Origin: a virus
Virus record (IMG/VR): IMGVR_UViG_3300042346_001592
Location: 78,004 to 142,003 of that record
Direction: 5' to 3' (one strand)
Length of the DNA stretch: 64,000 nucleotides
Notes under the pieces: generated by a model
Told to the model about the DNA's origin: nothing
The model's input: only the letters and a program-made list of their open reading frames with translations
Database searches by the model: none
Position numbers and translations under genes: made by a program
Part shown: piece by piece, positions 9,029 through 18,692 of the stretch
How positions within the stretch are numbered: position 1 is the first letter of the stretch
How the letters are laid out: each line of letters begins with the position of its first letter

Positions 9029-10348
9029 TTATCTACTTTCTAAATCTGATAAAGTAAGATCTCTTCTTGATAGATGAATTATTTGTATCATTCTACCGGA
9101 CGAGTATTCGAATTTTATATTTGTTATTAAATAATTACCAGTAAGTCTTTCGTTCAAAATACTATTGAAAGCGTCCGATGTTAAGTTTATAAATACAACC
9201 TTTATTTTTTGAAATACATACAAAGAAAAATTTGGATTAGGTAGGTTAGCAATTACGGTAATTTTTTCTAATTCTTGTAGATTTCTATTATTTAGAAAAT
9301 CAGCGTAATTATAATTTGGATGCATATTATCAATATCTAATTTACCAATATATTCTTGAGTAAAATTACTCTTATAAAATTCTTTACCACCAGGTCCAGG
9401 ACTTTTAAGTGATACTAGATTTTTTTGATTGGTATTATCTGTTAGGGTATCTAATTCAAATATTAATTTTTCTTTCTTTTGATTATCGTAATAAAAAACG
9501 GTTTTAAGATACCCCTCTTGTATAGATATACTTGTTGAATTATTCAATATAGAAAAATCTTCGATGTATAGATTACTATGACTAATTGATTTATCGGTAG
9601 TTAATTGTGCTGGTATTTTCAGAGGTGGTGATTTTTGATCAACAACAGCTTCTGGCAAAAAATTATCTTGAATTACTTCATCATTTGTAACATCTCGTAA
9701 TAATTCTTTTTGAATATTAACATAATTTAAATTATAGTAATAATCAATATAATAAGAGCAAAAATCATTATCTGAAATATAACCATTGTTCGCAACATAT
9801 TTAAGAAATTGATAGACTTTTCTACCATAATTCAACCAATTCATTCTATCGTTAGTAACATTGATGTTTGAGCTGAATCCTAGTCCTAGTTGTTTTGATA
9901 CTTTTTTAAGAACATCGATAGATGAAGATTTAGGAAAAGATTCATAGTTTAACGTGTAAAGATCATCTATATCTATAGCACCTTTCAATGTAAAAACCAA
10001 TCCAGACTCTCTTTTTACGTTAATTATTTTAAATTGAATAAAAATAGTTCGAGATTCATCAGATCTACTATTGATAAAAACTTTAAGTTTTGTATTATCA
10101 ATTGGAAATCCTCTCTGGCCGATAACACCGGTTGTATCGTTAAAAGTTATTTTAACTTGTGGTATGTTTTCCTTGAGAAATAATTGAAAATAAATTAGAT
10201 CTTTTTGACCAATTTGAAGTTCGTTATAATATACCAGGGGAATATATCCTAAATGTTGAATAAATTCTTTTCGAACACCCCCATCTACTGGAAAAGGTAG
10301 TTCGATTTCTTTTGGTCGATTGGTGCTTCTAAAAATATTTGTAAACAT
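9029..10348 (-). CDS. Baseplate hub protein, gp27-like (tentative)
   Basis: A 439-residue beta-rich protein two genes upstream of the gp5-like protein. The C-terminal region (LTGNYLITNIKFEYSSGRM then IIHLSRRDL) resembles the last beta-barrel of gp27/gpD-type hub proteins, where the same L-x-G-x-Y/W-x-V/I-T pattern occurs. The N-terminal part has the paired barrel look (KLKVFINSRSDESRTIFIQFKI). In T4-like and other contractile tails gp27 trimers hold the gp5 spike, so the order here is consistent. Assignment rests on weak similarity plus synteny. Confidence 0.5.
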   Translation of the reverse strand: MFTNIFRSTNRPKEIELPFPVDGGVRKEFIQHLGYIPLVYYNELQIGQKDLIYFQLFLKENIPQVKITFNDTTGVIGQRGFPIDNTKLKVFINSRSDESRTIFIQFKIINVKRESGLVFTLKGAIDIDDLYTLNYESFPKSSSIDVLKKVSKQLGLGFSSNINVTNDRMNWLNYGRKVYQFLKYVANNGYISDNDFCSYYIDYYYNLNYVNIQKELLRDVTNDEVIQDNFLPEAVVDQKSPPLKIPAQLTTDKSISHSNLYIEDFSILNNSTSISIQEGYLKTVFYYDNQKKEKLIFELDTLTDNTNQKNLVSLKSPGPGGKEFYKSNFTQEYIGKLDIDNMHPNYNYADFLNNRNLQELEKITVIANLPNPNFSLYVFQKIKVVFINLTSDAFNSILNERLTGNYLITNIKFEYSSGRMIQIIHLSRRDLTLSDLESR

Positions 10349-10350
10349 AT

Positions 10351-10800
10351 TTATTCTCTATTTCCTATTACAATTACACCATCACGATCAACAACTTGTT
10401 GAACAGGTCTCGTATTAAAGGTTGGATTAGTTGATTTATTGAGATAATCAAGTCTATTGGAATCTGGTCTAGTTCCACGATTGAGATTTTGTAGAAATTC
10501 AATTCTTGTTCTATCATCAGCTGAAATTTTTAAACTATCTACCAGAGATATATCCACATATTTAATTCTATCACCTGATTTAATATTGAGAGGGTTATCA
10601 ATGTTATTAAAATACATTAAAAAACCTACCTGATCTACATTATTATAAATAGAATTACAAACCAAATCGATTCTCATTTCTTCTGTTCTATCAACTATGT
10701 ATTCAAAAAAAGGAACATCTGGACCGTAATCAAAAGTTCTCTGATCGAGATCATATTCATCTCCTGTTTTTTGTAAAATACTAAGATCGTAAATATTCAT
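10351..10800 (-). CDS. Baseplate wedge protein, gp53/LysM-like (tentative)
   Basis: Start set at the ATG at 10800 (MNIYDLSILQ), since the longer frame begins with TTG. Residues 35-85 contain D-x-V-x-x-I-Y-x-x-x-x-x-x-x-x-L/F followed by NPLNIKSGDRIKYVD. This is the pattern of LysM-like modules in T4 gp53 and other baseplate proteins. The C-terminal 50 residues are Arg/Asn/Thr-rich. It ends 2 bp before the hub gene, a typical baseplate operon arrangement. Confidence 0.5.
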   Translation of the reverse strand: MNIYDLSILQKTGDEYDLDQRTFDYGPDVPFFEYIVDRTEEMRIDLVCNSIYNNVDQVGFLMYFNNIDNPLNIKSGDRIKYVDISLVDSLKISADDRTRIEFLQNLNRGTRPDSNRLDYLNKSTNPTFNTRPVQQVVDRDGVIVIGNRE

Positions 10801-11059
10801 CTCCAACTAATATTTTTTTTCTACTAGGCCTAGAAGATACTGGTTGAACATATTCTCCTGTTTTCGGATAGAATATTCCATTTCTATATATGCCTGTTGA
10901 GTTGAGTCTATTTTTTATTCCTGAAAGTTCTTGTTCGACCGAAGATTTATTTGAGTATATTTCTATAATTTCTTGCTGTCCGAAATTATTTCTTACTACA
11001 ATTCTAATATCATCAGGATTTGTTACTACCTCATAAAAATATACAACTTGAATTAGCAT
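10781..11059 (-). CDS. Small unknown baseplate-region protein
   Basis: A 92-residue protein starting MLIQVVYFYEVVTNPDDIRI and overlapping the next gene by 20 bp. It looks like one small alpha/beta domain with a helix (SSVEQELSGIKNRL) and a short basic tail. No family is recognised. Its place inside the baseplate gene block suggests a tail accessory protein. Confidence 0.55.
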   Translation of the reverse strand: MLIQVVYFYEVVTNPDDIRIVVRNNFGQQEIIEIYSNKSSVEQELSGIKNRLNSTGIYRNGIFYPKTGEYVQPVSSRPSRKKILVGDEYLRS

Positions 11060-11073
11060 AATCTGGATTTAAT

Positions 11074-12894
11074 TTATGGAATTATACCACTCAAAAAATT
11101 AGGGACCGGAACTGGACTTGATGTTGTTGTTCTTGGTCTATTGATATTTGATGAGAGTATAAGATTTTTTTCCTCACGAAGATAGTCTGTATCTATGTTA
11201 AACTTATCTTCAGCTTGGCGTATCGGAGCGGGACTGAATTTTTTATATATTTCTTGAAGACCACAGGGTCTAGCATTTTTCAATTTACAAGAAAATTTTA
11301 TTGTAGTAGGTAGATTATTATATCCTAGTTCAGGACCTAGTGTTATTTTCATCGGGCCCTCGGGTACCAAATCACCAGAGGCAAAAAGAGGCCTCAGTGG
11401 ATTTCCAATAGTTACATGATAAATACCGGATGGAGATCCCGTAAGGGCATTGATAATTCCTAAAAATTTTATTCTATATTTTTTTATTTGAGAACTTAAA
11501 AGCGCTTCGGTTCTTGTTGGAGAATTACCACCAACACCAGAACCTAGGGTGCCCAGAACAAAATCTTTTACGGTATCCGCGATTGATGCGGTTGTTTTTA
11601 AAAGACCACCTAAAAGGTCACCTAATTGCTGCATGACTGTAGTGAAATCTCCACTGGATAGGTTATCTATTATTTCCCTAGCTTTTTGACTAAATCTTCC
11701 ATCGAACTGAAATTGACTTTCAGAAGTTCCGAAACTCAGCAAATTTGAAATAATATCAAAATATATCAGAGTTGGATCAACTCCATCGATATACTTGATT
11801 TCATACTCATTATTAATATCTATTGTAAAAGTATAATTAAGACCACTAAATTCTGCGCCCGATTCGAAAACTGGACGGGTCATACTTTTTCTAATAATGT
11901 TTGGATTTCCAGTTGGTAGGAGTTTAAGATTGTTCGGATCTGTAATCTTTATCTCCTTAAATAGATAATATTGTAACCATTCGGTAAAACCAGGTAGAGT
12001 AAATATACCCGCGCCTGTCTCCAACATATTTTTTACTGCATCGCTTTTAAAATTCCAACTCTCAAGACCTTTACCGGTTGTACCTGCAAGATCGACGCTA
12101 GTAACGGGATTCCATACTTCATTAAAAGTGATATCAACAAAATTTTTCCCATCTTCTATCCAAGAAGGAACTACTGATAGAGGACTGTTTTTATAGGATA
12201 AAAGATCATCACCCACCCCAACTGGAAATCTTCTAGCTACTATCATTCTGTTTGAAGGATAAACACCTAATTTTTTAAGGTAAGCAAAATCTGAATATTT
12301 CAATTTTATCGAATCTAAACTAAAACTTTGAGCACCACCAGTTCCTTTTTGCTCAACCATTTGGTTGATACGTCCAATAATAGCAGTAATAGAGCTATAT
12401 TGATCGATATAATTTGAATTATAATATTTTGTATCTGTACTTGTAATGTAATCTATCAAAGAAATCTTACCATCTTCATCTTCACCTTCACCGTGTCCCT
12501 TGTGCTTCTCTCTATTATAGTAGGCATAAAAGGTTCTTGGCATTTTATCATTATCGGTAAAAATTGTTCTTTTATCACCAAATGTTTGATAACCTAAACC
12601 AAAATCAAGAGTTAATTTTTTTACAGTGTCACCAGGCTGTGTAGGTTCCTGTGCTCCTCCTGTGGGAGCTGTGAAGTTAGTTTTGCTGAAAACTTTTCTG
12701 TTTTTATCTACTGCCACACTCTCATCGACATCTTTGCTTGTGAAATTCTCATGTGGTTTTATAAATCTTGCATTACCACCACCACCAGTTGAGGGTTGTT
12801 GCGCACCACCACTATTTTGTGTTGAACTAGATGTATTCGCACCTCCAGAAAAAAAGGCAAGACCTAAAGGAGAAGAACCAAGTAATTTAGACAT
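11074..12894 (-). CDS. Large tail-tube/baseplate protein, unknown family
   Basis: A 606-residue virion candidate and the first gene of the leftward baseplate unit. The N-terminal 60 residues are Gly/Ser/Gln-rich and probably disordered. The C-terminal third contains beta-structure (IYHVTIGNPLRPLFASGDLV, then GPMKITLGPELGYNNLP) suggestive of tube-initiator or tube-like domains. This is weak similarity only. A late-promoter-like TATATATAA (minus-strand reading TTATATATA) lies just upstream near 12905-12912. Confidence 0.6.
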   Translation of the reverse strand: MSKLLGSSPLGLAFFSGGANTSSSTQNSGGAQQPSTGGGGNARFIKPHENFTSKDVDESVAVDKNRKVFSKTNFTAPTGGAQEPTQPGDTVKKLTLDFGLGYQTFGDKRTIFTDNDKMPRTFYAYYNREKHKGHGEGEDEDGKISLIDYITSTDTKYYNSNYIDQYSSITAIIGRINQMVEQKGTGGAQSFSLDSIKLKYSDFAYLKKLGVYPSNRMIVARRFPVGVGDDLLSYKNSPLSVVPSWIEDGKNFVDITFNEVWNPVTSVDLAGTTGKGLESWNFKSDAVKNMLETGAGIFTLPGFTEWLQYYLFKEIKITDPNNLKLLPTGNPNIIRKSMTRPVFESGAEFSGLNYTFTIDINNEYEIKYIDGVDPTLIYFDIISNLLSFGTSESQFQFDGRFSQKAREIIDNLSSGDFTTVMQQLGDLLGGLLKTTASIADTVKDFVLGTLGSGVGGNSPTRTEALLSSQIKKYRIKFLGIINALTGSPSGIYHVTIGNPLRPLFASGDLVPEGPMKITLGPELGYNNLPTTIKFSCKLKNARPCGLQEIYKKFSPAPIRQAEDKFNIDTDYLREEKNLILSSNINRPRTTTSSPVPVPNFLSGIIP

Positions 12895-12993
12895 AACAGA
12901 AATATATATAAAACATACCTCTTTTCTAGGTTTCTAGAAGGAGCAACTACTTTTACTATAAATAACTTAAATAACAAATTTTTACACCACTTG

Positions 12994-13389
12994 ATGAATT
13001 TCTTTTGTGTTTATACGAAAACTAGAAAAAAAATTGATAAATTTTTTAAAGTTAATAATATCAAAAACAAATATGTTATTGATATACCTAAACTTGTATC
13101 AGAAGAAGAGATTGAAAATTACGAAGACGAGAAAACATTCCTCAAAATATTAATCTTTCAGAAAGTTCAATCAGCTATTGAAAGAGGTAAAGATGTTTAT
13201 TATATTCCTGATTTTGATAGAGAGTTTTCGATTGAAAAACTTTTCAATCTAAAAAAACTTCTAGGTTCTGAAAATAACTTTAATATCTTGATATTCTATA
13301 ATGAGTTCAGAAGAGATCCCCAGATACTAGATGATATTCTCGAAAATCTTTCTAAATTCTCAAATTCACAAATAATCAAAGATTATTAG
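12994..13389 (+). CDS. Unknown small protein
   Basis: The ATG at 12994 is preferred over the TTG at 12991. The 131-residue product has a P-loop-less alpha/beta look, with strands KYVIDIPKLV and DVYYIPDFD alternating with helices, and ends SQIIKDY. It may be a degenerate nucleotide-kinase-like fold, but no Walker A motif is present, so no function is assigned. It is 39 bp upstream of the DHH gene and probably co-transcribed with it. Confidence 0.55.
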   Translation: MNFFCVYTKTRKKIDKFFKVNNIKNKYVIDIPKLVSEEEIENYEDEKTFLKILIFQKVQSAIERGKDVYYIPDFDREFSIEKLFNLKKLLGSENNFNILIFYNEFRRDPQILDDILENLSKFSNSQIIKDY

Positions 13390-13428
13390 GAAATATTTTT
13401 ATATATACCTAAAAAAATAGGTTATTCA

Positions 13429-14898
13429 ATGAAAAAATTACGAAGATTAAACGAGGAATATGCAAGTCCTAAAATTCCAGTATCAGAAAGTTATTGGCTA
13501 AAAAGAGGAAAAATTGGAAAAGTCGTAGCTCTTTACACACACGACGATATGGATGGTATATTCTCAGCTATAGAAGTAAAGAAATATCTTTTAGATAAAG
13601 GATTTGAGATAAAAAAATACGGAATCCTAAATTATTCTGAAGGTTGGAGATATACTACACTCGATCCGGCGCTTATAAATATTGTTCTGGATTTTGCTAA
13701 TATGCCTGGTGATGATAGAGATGATTTGATTGATTATTATCTAGATCACCATGGACTCTTTTCTGAAGAGCAGCTACAAAGATATAAAAAATCACCGGTT
13801 CAGAAAAAGAAAACTGGTTCAGCCTACGAGGCTATTTGTGATGCGCTAGGTGTTCGTAAAGATGAAATGATATTATCTGTTATTGATATGATAGATTCGG
13901 CTAAATACCAAGATTATGGTATATCCTGGCAAAGACTACTAGACTATAATGTTCAAGATATGATAGCTTCTCCTAAAAGAAGACTTGAGTTTGCAGCTGC
14001 TTTTAATCAATTCTTGAAAAGATCCGATACCCAAACTCTTATTGAGGTTATTCATAATACAAAAGATTGCTCGATTTTTGGAATTTTCCAAATGATGAAA
14101 AGACTATACCCCGAAAATAATACTCACACTTCAGGCACTAGAAGAGGCCAAGGTAAAGATTTTGTTGAAGATTCTATTGAAAGACAATCTATTATGAAGG
14201 GAAGAACCAGAGGATCGAGTAATATTAAAAAAGTTTATACAGATTATAGAGATTTTCGTAGAGATTGGGCCCCTGATGGAACCGTCACTAGAATAGATGG
14301 TTACCAAGCTATTGGTAATCTAGTTTTTGTGCCATCAGGAACCTGGGCAAACACCCTGAAAGCTCGTTCAATCATTCAAAAAGATTCAACAGAATCACGT
14401 TTTGATCTTGAAAATTACGCGCCGAAATTCATACTTATTCAATACGGTGCTACTCTTCAAGTTTGTGCCTACAACAAAATAGAAGAAACCGAAGATTTAC
14501 CCATTCTCAAATCCGGTCAAAAAGTAGATAATCTAGGAAAGTATATGACTGATCTATTGAAGAATTTCCAAAAAGTTTTAGGGTATTATGACCCTGATAC
14601 TTCAACAGGCCAAGATGAAATCACCGTATCAGGTGGTCACGGTGGTATTGGAACTATCTCAAATATTTTTGGCCGTTGTAAAAACGGTGGTCCATTTGAC
14701 GGTATGAAATGGCTCGATTTATTTAAGAATAAAATAATCTCTGATCTATCGGGAGTTCCCTTTGATATGAACTTGATCTGGAGTGGTGAAGATTCTAAAA
14801 ACCTTCGTGAGCCAGAGATGGATAACAAGGTAAGGAATATTGAAGACGTGAAAAGAGTATCACCAGAAGGTCGTATTTTACGTTACGGTGAATTTTAA
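13429..14898 (+). CDS. DHH/DHHA1 family phosphoesterase
   Basis: A 489-residue DHH-superfamily enzyme (RecJ/NrnA/cyclic-dinucleotide phosphodiesterase type, Mn-dependent). Motifs are THDDMDG (residues 37-43), VLDFAN (86-91), LDHHG (105-109) and a DHHA1-type glycine motif SGGHGGIGT near residue 400. Substrate could be ssDNA, nanoRNA or a cyclic dinucleotide; an anti-CBASS role is conceivable but untested. The first 15 residues (MKKLRRLNEEYASPK) are an extra tag like those on other candidate head-packaged proteins. The 3' end overlaps the convergent amidoligase gene by 4 bp. Confidence 0.75.
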   Translation: MKKLRRLNEEYASPKIPVSESYWLKRGKIGKVVALYTHDDMDGIFSAIEVKKYLLDKGFEIKKYGILNYSEGWRYTTLDPALINIVLDFANMPGDDRDDLIDYYLDHHGLFSEEQLQRYKKSPVQKKKTGSAYEAICDALGVRKDEMILSVIDMIDSAKYQDYGISWQRLLDYNVQDMIASPKRRLEFAAAFNQFLKRSDTQTLIEVIHNTKDCSIFGIFQMMKRLYPENNTHTSGTRRGQGKDFVEDSIERQSIMKGRTRGSSNIKKVYTDYRDFRRDWAPDGTVTRIDGYQAIGNLVFVPSGTWANTLKARSIIQKDSTESRFDLENYAPKFILIQYGATLQVCAYNKIEETEDLPILKSGQKVDNLGKYMTDLLKNFQKVLGYYDPDTSTGQDEITVSGGHGGIGTISNIFGRCKNGGPFDGMKWLDLFKNKIISDLSGVPFDMNLIWSGEDSKNLREPEMDNKVRNIEDVKRVSPEGRILRYGEF

Positions 14899-16292
14899 GG
14901 AGTCTTCTTGAAGACTTTAACACTTCTTGCCATTTTAGTATCTTTATAATACTGATCATCATCAAACTCAGTATCGAAGAAATTATCCGATTGAGAAATA
15001 ATTTTTGTTTCTGGTGATATTTGTGAGTTGGGTCCAAGTCTACCTGAGCGAAATACACCACCAGTCATTTGACTATCTAAAAGACCACCCATAAAAAAGC
15101 ACCCGTCGAGATTCGAAGCTTCACAAGTGGTATTGAGAACTTTTGAACCTTTTATCTGACATCCCCACATCTTACTACGAATGATCTGTGAGTTTGTAAT
15201 GTTGGTATTAATAAAGTTACAATCTTCAAAAATACCCTCGCTAATAGTTGAGTTGATAAAATCAAAACCTGAAATATTAAGTTGTGGTATAATACTACCA
15301 CCAACCACTTCGATGCGGTGTTCTTTCGTTACGAAATTAACAATACAATCTTTCAAATCTTTAGTAGAATCTACCAGTGTAAAAATTTTGTCCTTGATCT
15401 TGGGAAAATAAGCCGACACAACATCGTAGTGGTTTATTTGATCGACCTGGATAACTACGCCTGGATATTCAACGATAAAACTATCGTAATTCGAGAAGTT
15501 TTTCATGTTATCGATGTTCTGTGAAAGATAATCGTTCAATACACTAATATCACGACTATCAAAATCAGTATCAATACATTCCCAGGCGTCGATAATAAAC
15601 TTATCCATGAAATAAAGTAATCTTCCAACATTTTGTGGATAATCTTTACCACCGATATACCGGTATTCTAATCTTTGCTCTTCGTGTGGTTTGTTGATAT
15701 GTAAAAAGTTGATACCATAGTATTTATCTGAAGGTAATCTCAGATTATTTTTAATCGAATAAACAGAAATATCCTTGAAGTCGTAATCTTTGAAAGGTAT
15801 TATTTTTTTAATAGATTTAGCATAAACATTACCTTTTCTTCCAGGGAAAGCTCTGAATATTTCATCTTCGTCAGTTCTCAAGATAAGCTTTAAAATGTTA
15901 AGATCATTGAGGTCTTTTTCACCTTCGTTGGCAAAAGAAATATTAAAGTGAATAGCGGCCTTTGAGGTCGCGTATCCGAAATCGTTGATGAACTTTACTA
16001 TCTTGATTAAGTAGTATTTCGCTGAAAAATAATCAAGTGGCCCAGTAATAATCTCACAACCATTCGATCCAAGAGAGAGATCCGGTTCAAGCTTGAAATT
16101 TTTTTCATCTGGTGCAAAATCCGAGTGGTATTGACGAAATCCCCAGACTTTTACCGGTGAAAGAACTTGGTTAAGTAATTCAAGGGTTTTATAATAAGAA
16201 AGATCCTTCATATAGAGCTCGAACTCAAAACCAATTTTAGCTCCTGCTAAAATAGAAGACTTTTGTATAAATCTTTCAGAATATTTTCTCAT
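14895..16292 (-). CDS. Amidoligase-like enzyme fused to pentapeptide repeats
   Basis: The N-terminal 250 residues look like the putative amidoligase family (glutamine-synthetase-like, PF12224 type). Visible motifs are AKIGFEFELYMKD (16-28), KLEPDLSLGSNGCEIITGPL (67-86), AAIHFNISF and the later LEYRYIGGKDYP. In this family the E-x-E and H-x-N residues bind metal and ATP. From about residue 330 the chain becomes a pentapeptide-repeat-like beta-helix (FDFINSTISEGIFEDCNFIN and similar). The fusion might modify a protein or peptidoglycan by isopeptide bonds. No grasp-partner peptide is recognised nearby. Confidence 0.6.
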   Translation of the reverse strand: MRKYSERFIQKSSILAGAKIGFEFELYMKDLSYYKTLELLNQVLSPVKVWGFRQYHSDFAPDEKNFKLEPDLSLGSNGCEIITGPLDYFSAKYYLIKIVKFINDFGYATSKAAIHFNISFANEGEKDLNDLNILKLILRTDEDEIFRAFPGRKGNVYAKSIKKIIPFKDYDFKDISVYSIKNNLRLPSDKYYGINFLHINKPHEEQRLEYRYIGGKDYPQNVGRLLYFMDKFIIDAWECIDTDFDSRDISVLNDYLSQNIDNMKNFSNYDSFIVEYPGVVIQVDQINHYDVVSAYFPKIKDKIFTLVDSTKDLKDCIVNFVTKEHRIEVVGGSIIPQLNISGFDFINSTISEGIFEDCNFINTNITNSQIIRSKMWGCQIKGSKVLNTTCEASNLDGCFFMGGLLDSQMTGGVFRSGRLGPNSQISPETKIISQSDNFFDTEFDDDQYYKDTKMARSVKVFKKTP

Positions 16293-16317
16293 ACAACATT
16301 GTATATATAAAAACTAA

Positions 16318-16767
16318 ATGATCCTAAATAGTATTATCGACCAAACAATAGATAACTACCTCTCTGATTCTGAGCAATACTCAAAAGCTACTATTGAACT
16401 AGAGCAGTTTTTGGATAGTATTCTTTTTGATACAAAAACCTACAGTCGTTTTACAAGATTTATTATGAGTGAAGGTATATTTTTGAAAATACTTGTAACT
16501 AGTGATTATTTTACAAGAAGTATTGGGGATGTTTCAATCAATACTAAAATCAGAGTAGGTTTTTATAAACGAATTATGGTTTTAGTAGATATTATGCAAG
16601 AAGACCATATTCTTATTTTCAAGAACTCCAAAAAAAGAATGCGTGATAATAAAATAGATCAGATAATATCAAATACAACACCTATACCACCAGTTTTTGT
16701 TCTCGATCTCAAAAAAGTGTTTCAAAGCTCAAGTGACGATACTTCACCACAAGACACAAAGGAATAA
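16318..16767 (+). CDS. Unknown 149-aa protein
   Basis: Mostly helical, with a hydrophobic core (SRFTRFIMSEGIFLKILV) and a Lys/Arg-rich centre (KNSKKRMRDNKIDQII). Its 3' end overlaps the convergent minus-strand gene by 46 bp. No family is recognised. Confidence 0.55.
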   Translation: MILNSIIDQTIDNYLSDSEQYSKATIELEQFLDSILFDTKTYSRFTRFIMSEGIFLKILVTSDYFTRSIGDVSINTKIRVGFYKRIMVLVDIMQEDHILIFKNSKKRMRDNKIDQIISNTTPIPPVFVLDLKKVFQSSSDDTSPQDTKE

Positions 16768-17480
16768 TCCACTCCTATAGAAAAACTACCGGAATCACCC
16801 TGTATTTTTTTAATATCGAACTTCTTTTTTAGAAGAAGATGAACCGAGTCTTGATTACCGAAGTATAGTTTATTTTCTTCTATTTCAGTAGAAGTATAAA
16901 CTCTGATTGAAAAGTTATCCATCTTTATGAAACCTCTATGGATAACACCACAGCAATCGTTTCCGATTTCAGAGAAAAAGAAAGTAGATTTTTCAATTTT
17001 TTTAAACACATCCTCGTGCATAATAGTCCAATCCCATTTAACTCCGGTCTCTATTATTTTTTTCATAAGAGTTTTTGGGTTCCTTCCCAGTAAAGTTCTT
17101 GCTAATTTTGATCTATCGTGATAGGACCACTTACAAATATTGGATTTATTTTCTGAGAGATGCCCTAAAAACTGACGATTTAATCTCTCTGATACATATT
17201 CACAGATTTTTTTATCTAATAAAATTGTATCTCCACCAGTTTCATCTGTTATAATAATTGAGTATTTGCTTGTATCTTTATAGATAATTTGTGTTTTTTT
17301 AAGGTGTATCTGATGATCGACCGTCTTTGAGGTCTCGATTCCCTCTATCTTTTTTGTTTCGCGAAGTTTTATTAAACTCTCATCGCCTGATATAAAGGTT
17401 GTCGAGACGAGCTCATCAATAAGTGAAAGTTTTTTGATTCTATCAATAAGACCTCTTTCTATACCAGTGATTGTTGCCAT
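16722..17480 (-). CDS. Unknown 252-aa protein
   Basis: A mixed alpha/beta protein starting MATITGIERGLIDRIKKLSL and ending with a beta-rich stretch (GDSGSFSIGVDYSFVSCGEV). It contains a DETGGD loop but no known catalytic signature. It sits 7 bp downstream of 17488-18006 in a leftward trio of orphans (16722, 17488, 18036). That trio lies between the amidoligase and a convergently oriented block, so a virion role is possible but unproven. Confidence 0.55.
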   Translation of the reverse strand: MATITGIERGLIDRIKKLSLIDELVSTTFISGDESLIKLRETKKIEGIETSKTVDHQIHLKKTQIIYKDTSKYSIIITDETGGDTILLDKKICEYVSERLNRQFLGHLSENKSNICKWSYHDRSKLARTLLGRNPKTLMKKIIETGVKWDWTIMHEDVFKKIEKSTFFFSEIGNDCCGVIHRGFIKMDNFSIRVYTSTEIEENKLYFGNQDSVHLLLKKKFDIKKIQGDSGSFSIGVDYSFVSCGEVSSLEL

Positions 17481-17487
17481 AAAAATC

Positions 17488-18006
17488 TTACGAGTTCTTT
17501 AATCTATCAAGATAATTAGTCTTGAGGTTTTGTAGTTGAAGTTTAATGCCTTCCCATTTTTGGGAACTTATCATTAAATCAAGAGTGTGTAGTCTTTTAT
17601 TTAGTTCTTCACCGCTTAGATTGCCTAGTTTAAGTTTAATGCCAACTTCTTTTGACTCGTAAATTTTTACAATATTTAGTATTTTGGATATTTGATTTTT
17701 GTATTCACTTTCTAAAAGTGTTTCCCTGATATCTCTATCGCCTGTTTGAGATTTATCTTTTGGATTTTCTCCTTGTAGAATCAAATTCACAATTGCTGAG
17801 GCTAGATCTTCTTTTCCATCGATTATAACATGGGGTAATATGGATTTTCTAGCAGCTCCAACTGAACGAATTCTCAAAAAGTCATCTATCATAGAGAGGA
17901 CTTTTGTCTGTAAAACCTCTTGGTGAGATGGTCCAGTGAAATCAGTTTCGTTGGTATCCTTTTCACCAACTTGAACTCCTGTTATTTTAGAGAATTTTTT
18001 CAACAT
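17488..18006 (-). CDS. Unknown helical protein
   Basis: A 172-residue, strongly helical, charged protein. Heptad-like Leu/Ile spacing in residues 95-170 (KNQISKILNIVKIYESKEVG and on) suggests a coiled coil or helical bundle. The start MLKKFSKITGVQ lacks the full capsid-tag pattern. It lies in the same leftward unit as 16722-17480 and 18036-18665. No family is recognised. Confidence 0.55.
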   Translation of the reverse strand: MLKKFSKITGVQVGEKDTNETDFTGPSHQEVLQTKVLSMIDDFLRIRSVGAARKSILPHVIIDGKEDLASAIVNLILQGENPKDKSQTGDRDIRETLLESEYKNQISKILNIVKIYESKEVGIKLKLGNLSGEELNKRLHTLDLMISSQKWEGIKLQLQNLKTNYLDRLKNS

Positions 18007-18035
18007 TTTTTTATTTTATGTATATATAAATTTTT

Positions 18036-18665
18036 TTATATTATTTTTACCAAAAGACCTTTAGTTTTGATTAAATTTTCTAAATCGTCTTTCTTTAGAA
18101 CTTTTTTAAAATCTTTATCTAACTTATCAAGATTTTGTAAATACCACTCATTTGCATTGGATGTATAATAAATCCACCTCGAATCGGTATTTGAGAGCTC
18201 GATAGTTTTAGAGGTTAGCTTATCATAAAACTTTTTTACTTCATTTTGAAGTTTTCTTAATCGAACTTCATCCCATTTTTCGAGAGGTTCGTTCCAAACC
18301 TGGTAGATAATATAGAGAGGTTCTTCGAGATCGGTTGATTCTATTGGATAAATAAAACAAAATCTCATCGTTCTTTTCAAGAAAGTTTGATAATCGTCTG
18401 TATTTTGTAGTTGTGATTTTTTCAATCCTATCGAACGAAGAGAATTAAGAAAGAAAGGATCATCTAGAAGATTTTCTAAATTATCAGTAGATATTTGTGA
18501 TTCTATAAGGTTAAACGTTTCAATCAGGTCAATATCTTCTTTCGAAAGCGCGTCAAGAACCAATTCATGCAGAACAGAAAGACTTTCATTTAGATCGATA
18601 ATATCAGTAGAAAGGTTTATTTCTAAACTTTCTAAAAAATCTTGGTAGCCGAGTAATGTTTTCAT
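18036..18665 (-). CDS. Unknown protein with strong capsid-targeting-like tag
   Basis: A 209-residue protein whose first 18 residues, MKTLLGYQDFLESLEINL, closely resemble the T4 internal-protein leader MKTYQEFIAEA, including M-K-T, the aromatic/F pair and a hydrophobic-x-E site. The rest is helical with several Trp and ends in a Lys-rich helix. It is divergent from 18693, which carries a similar tag. I infer a head-packaged protein that may be cleaved by the prohead protease. Confidence 0.6.
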   Translation of the reverse strand: MKTLLGYQDFLESLEINLSTDIIDLNESLSVLHELVLDALSKEDIDLIETFNLIESQISTDNLENLLDDPFFLNSLRSIGLKKSQLQNTDDYQTFLKRTMRFCFIYPIESTDLEEPLYIIYQVWNEPLEKWDEVRLRKLQNEVKKFYDKLTSKTIELSNTDSRWIYYTSNANEWYLQNLDKLDKDFKKVLKKDDLENLIKTKGLLVKII

Positions 18666-18692
18666 AAATAGATTTAATATATATATTCTATT

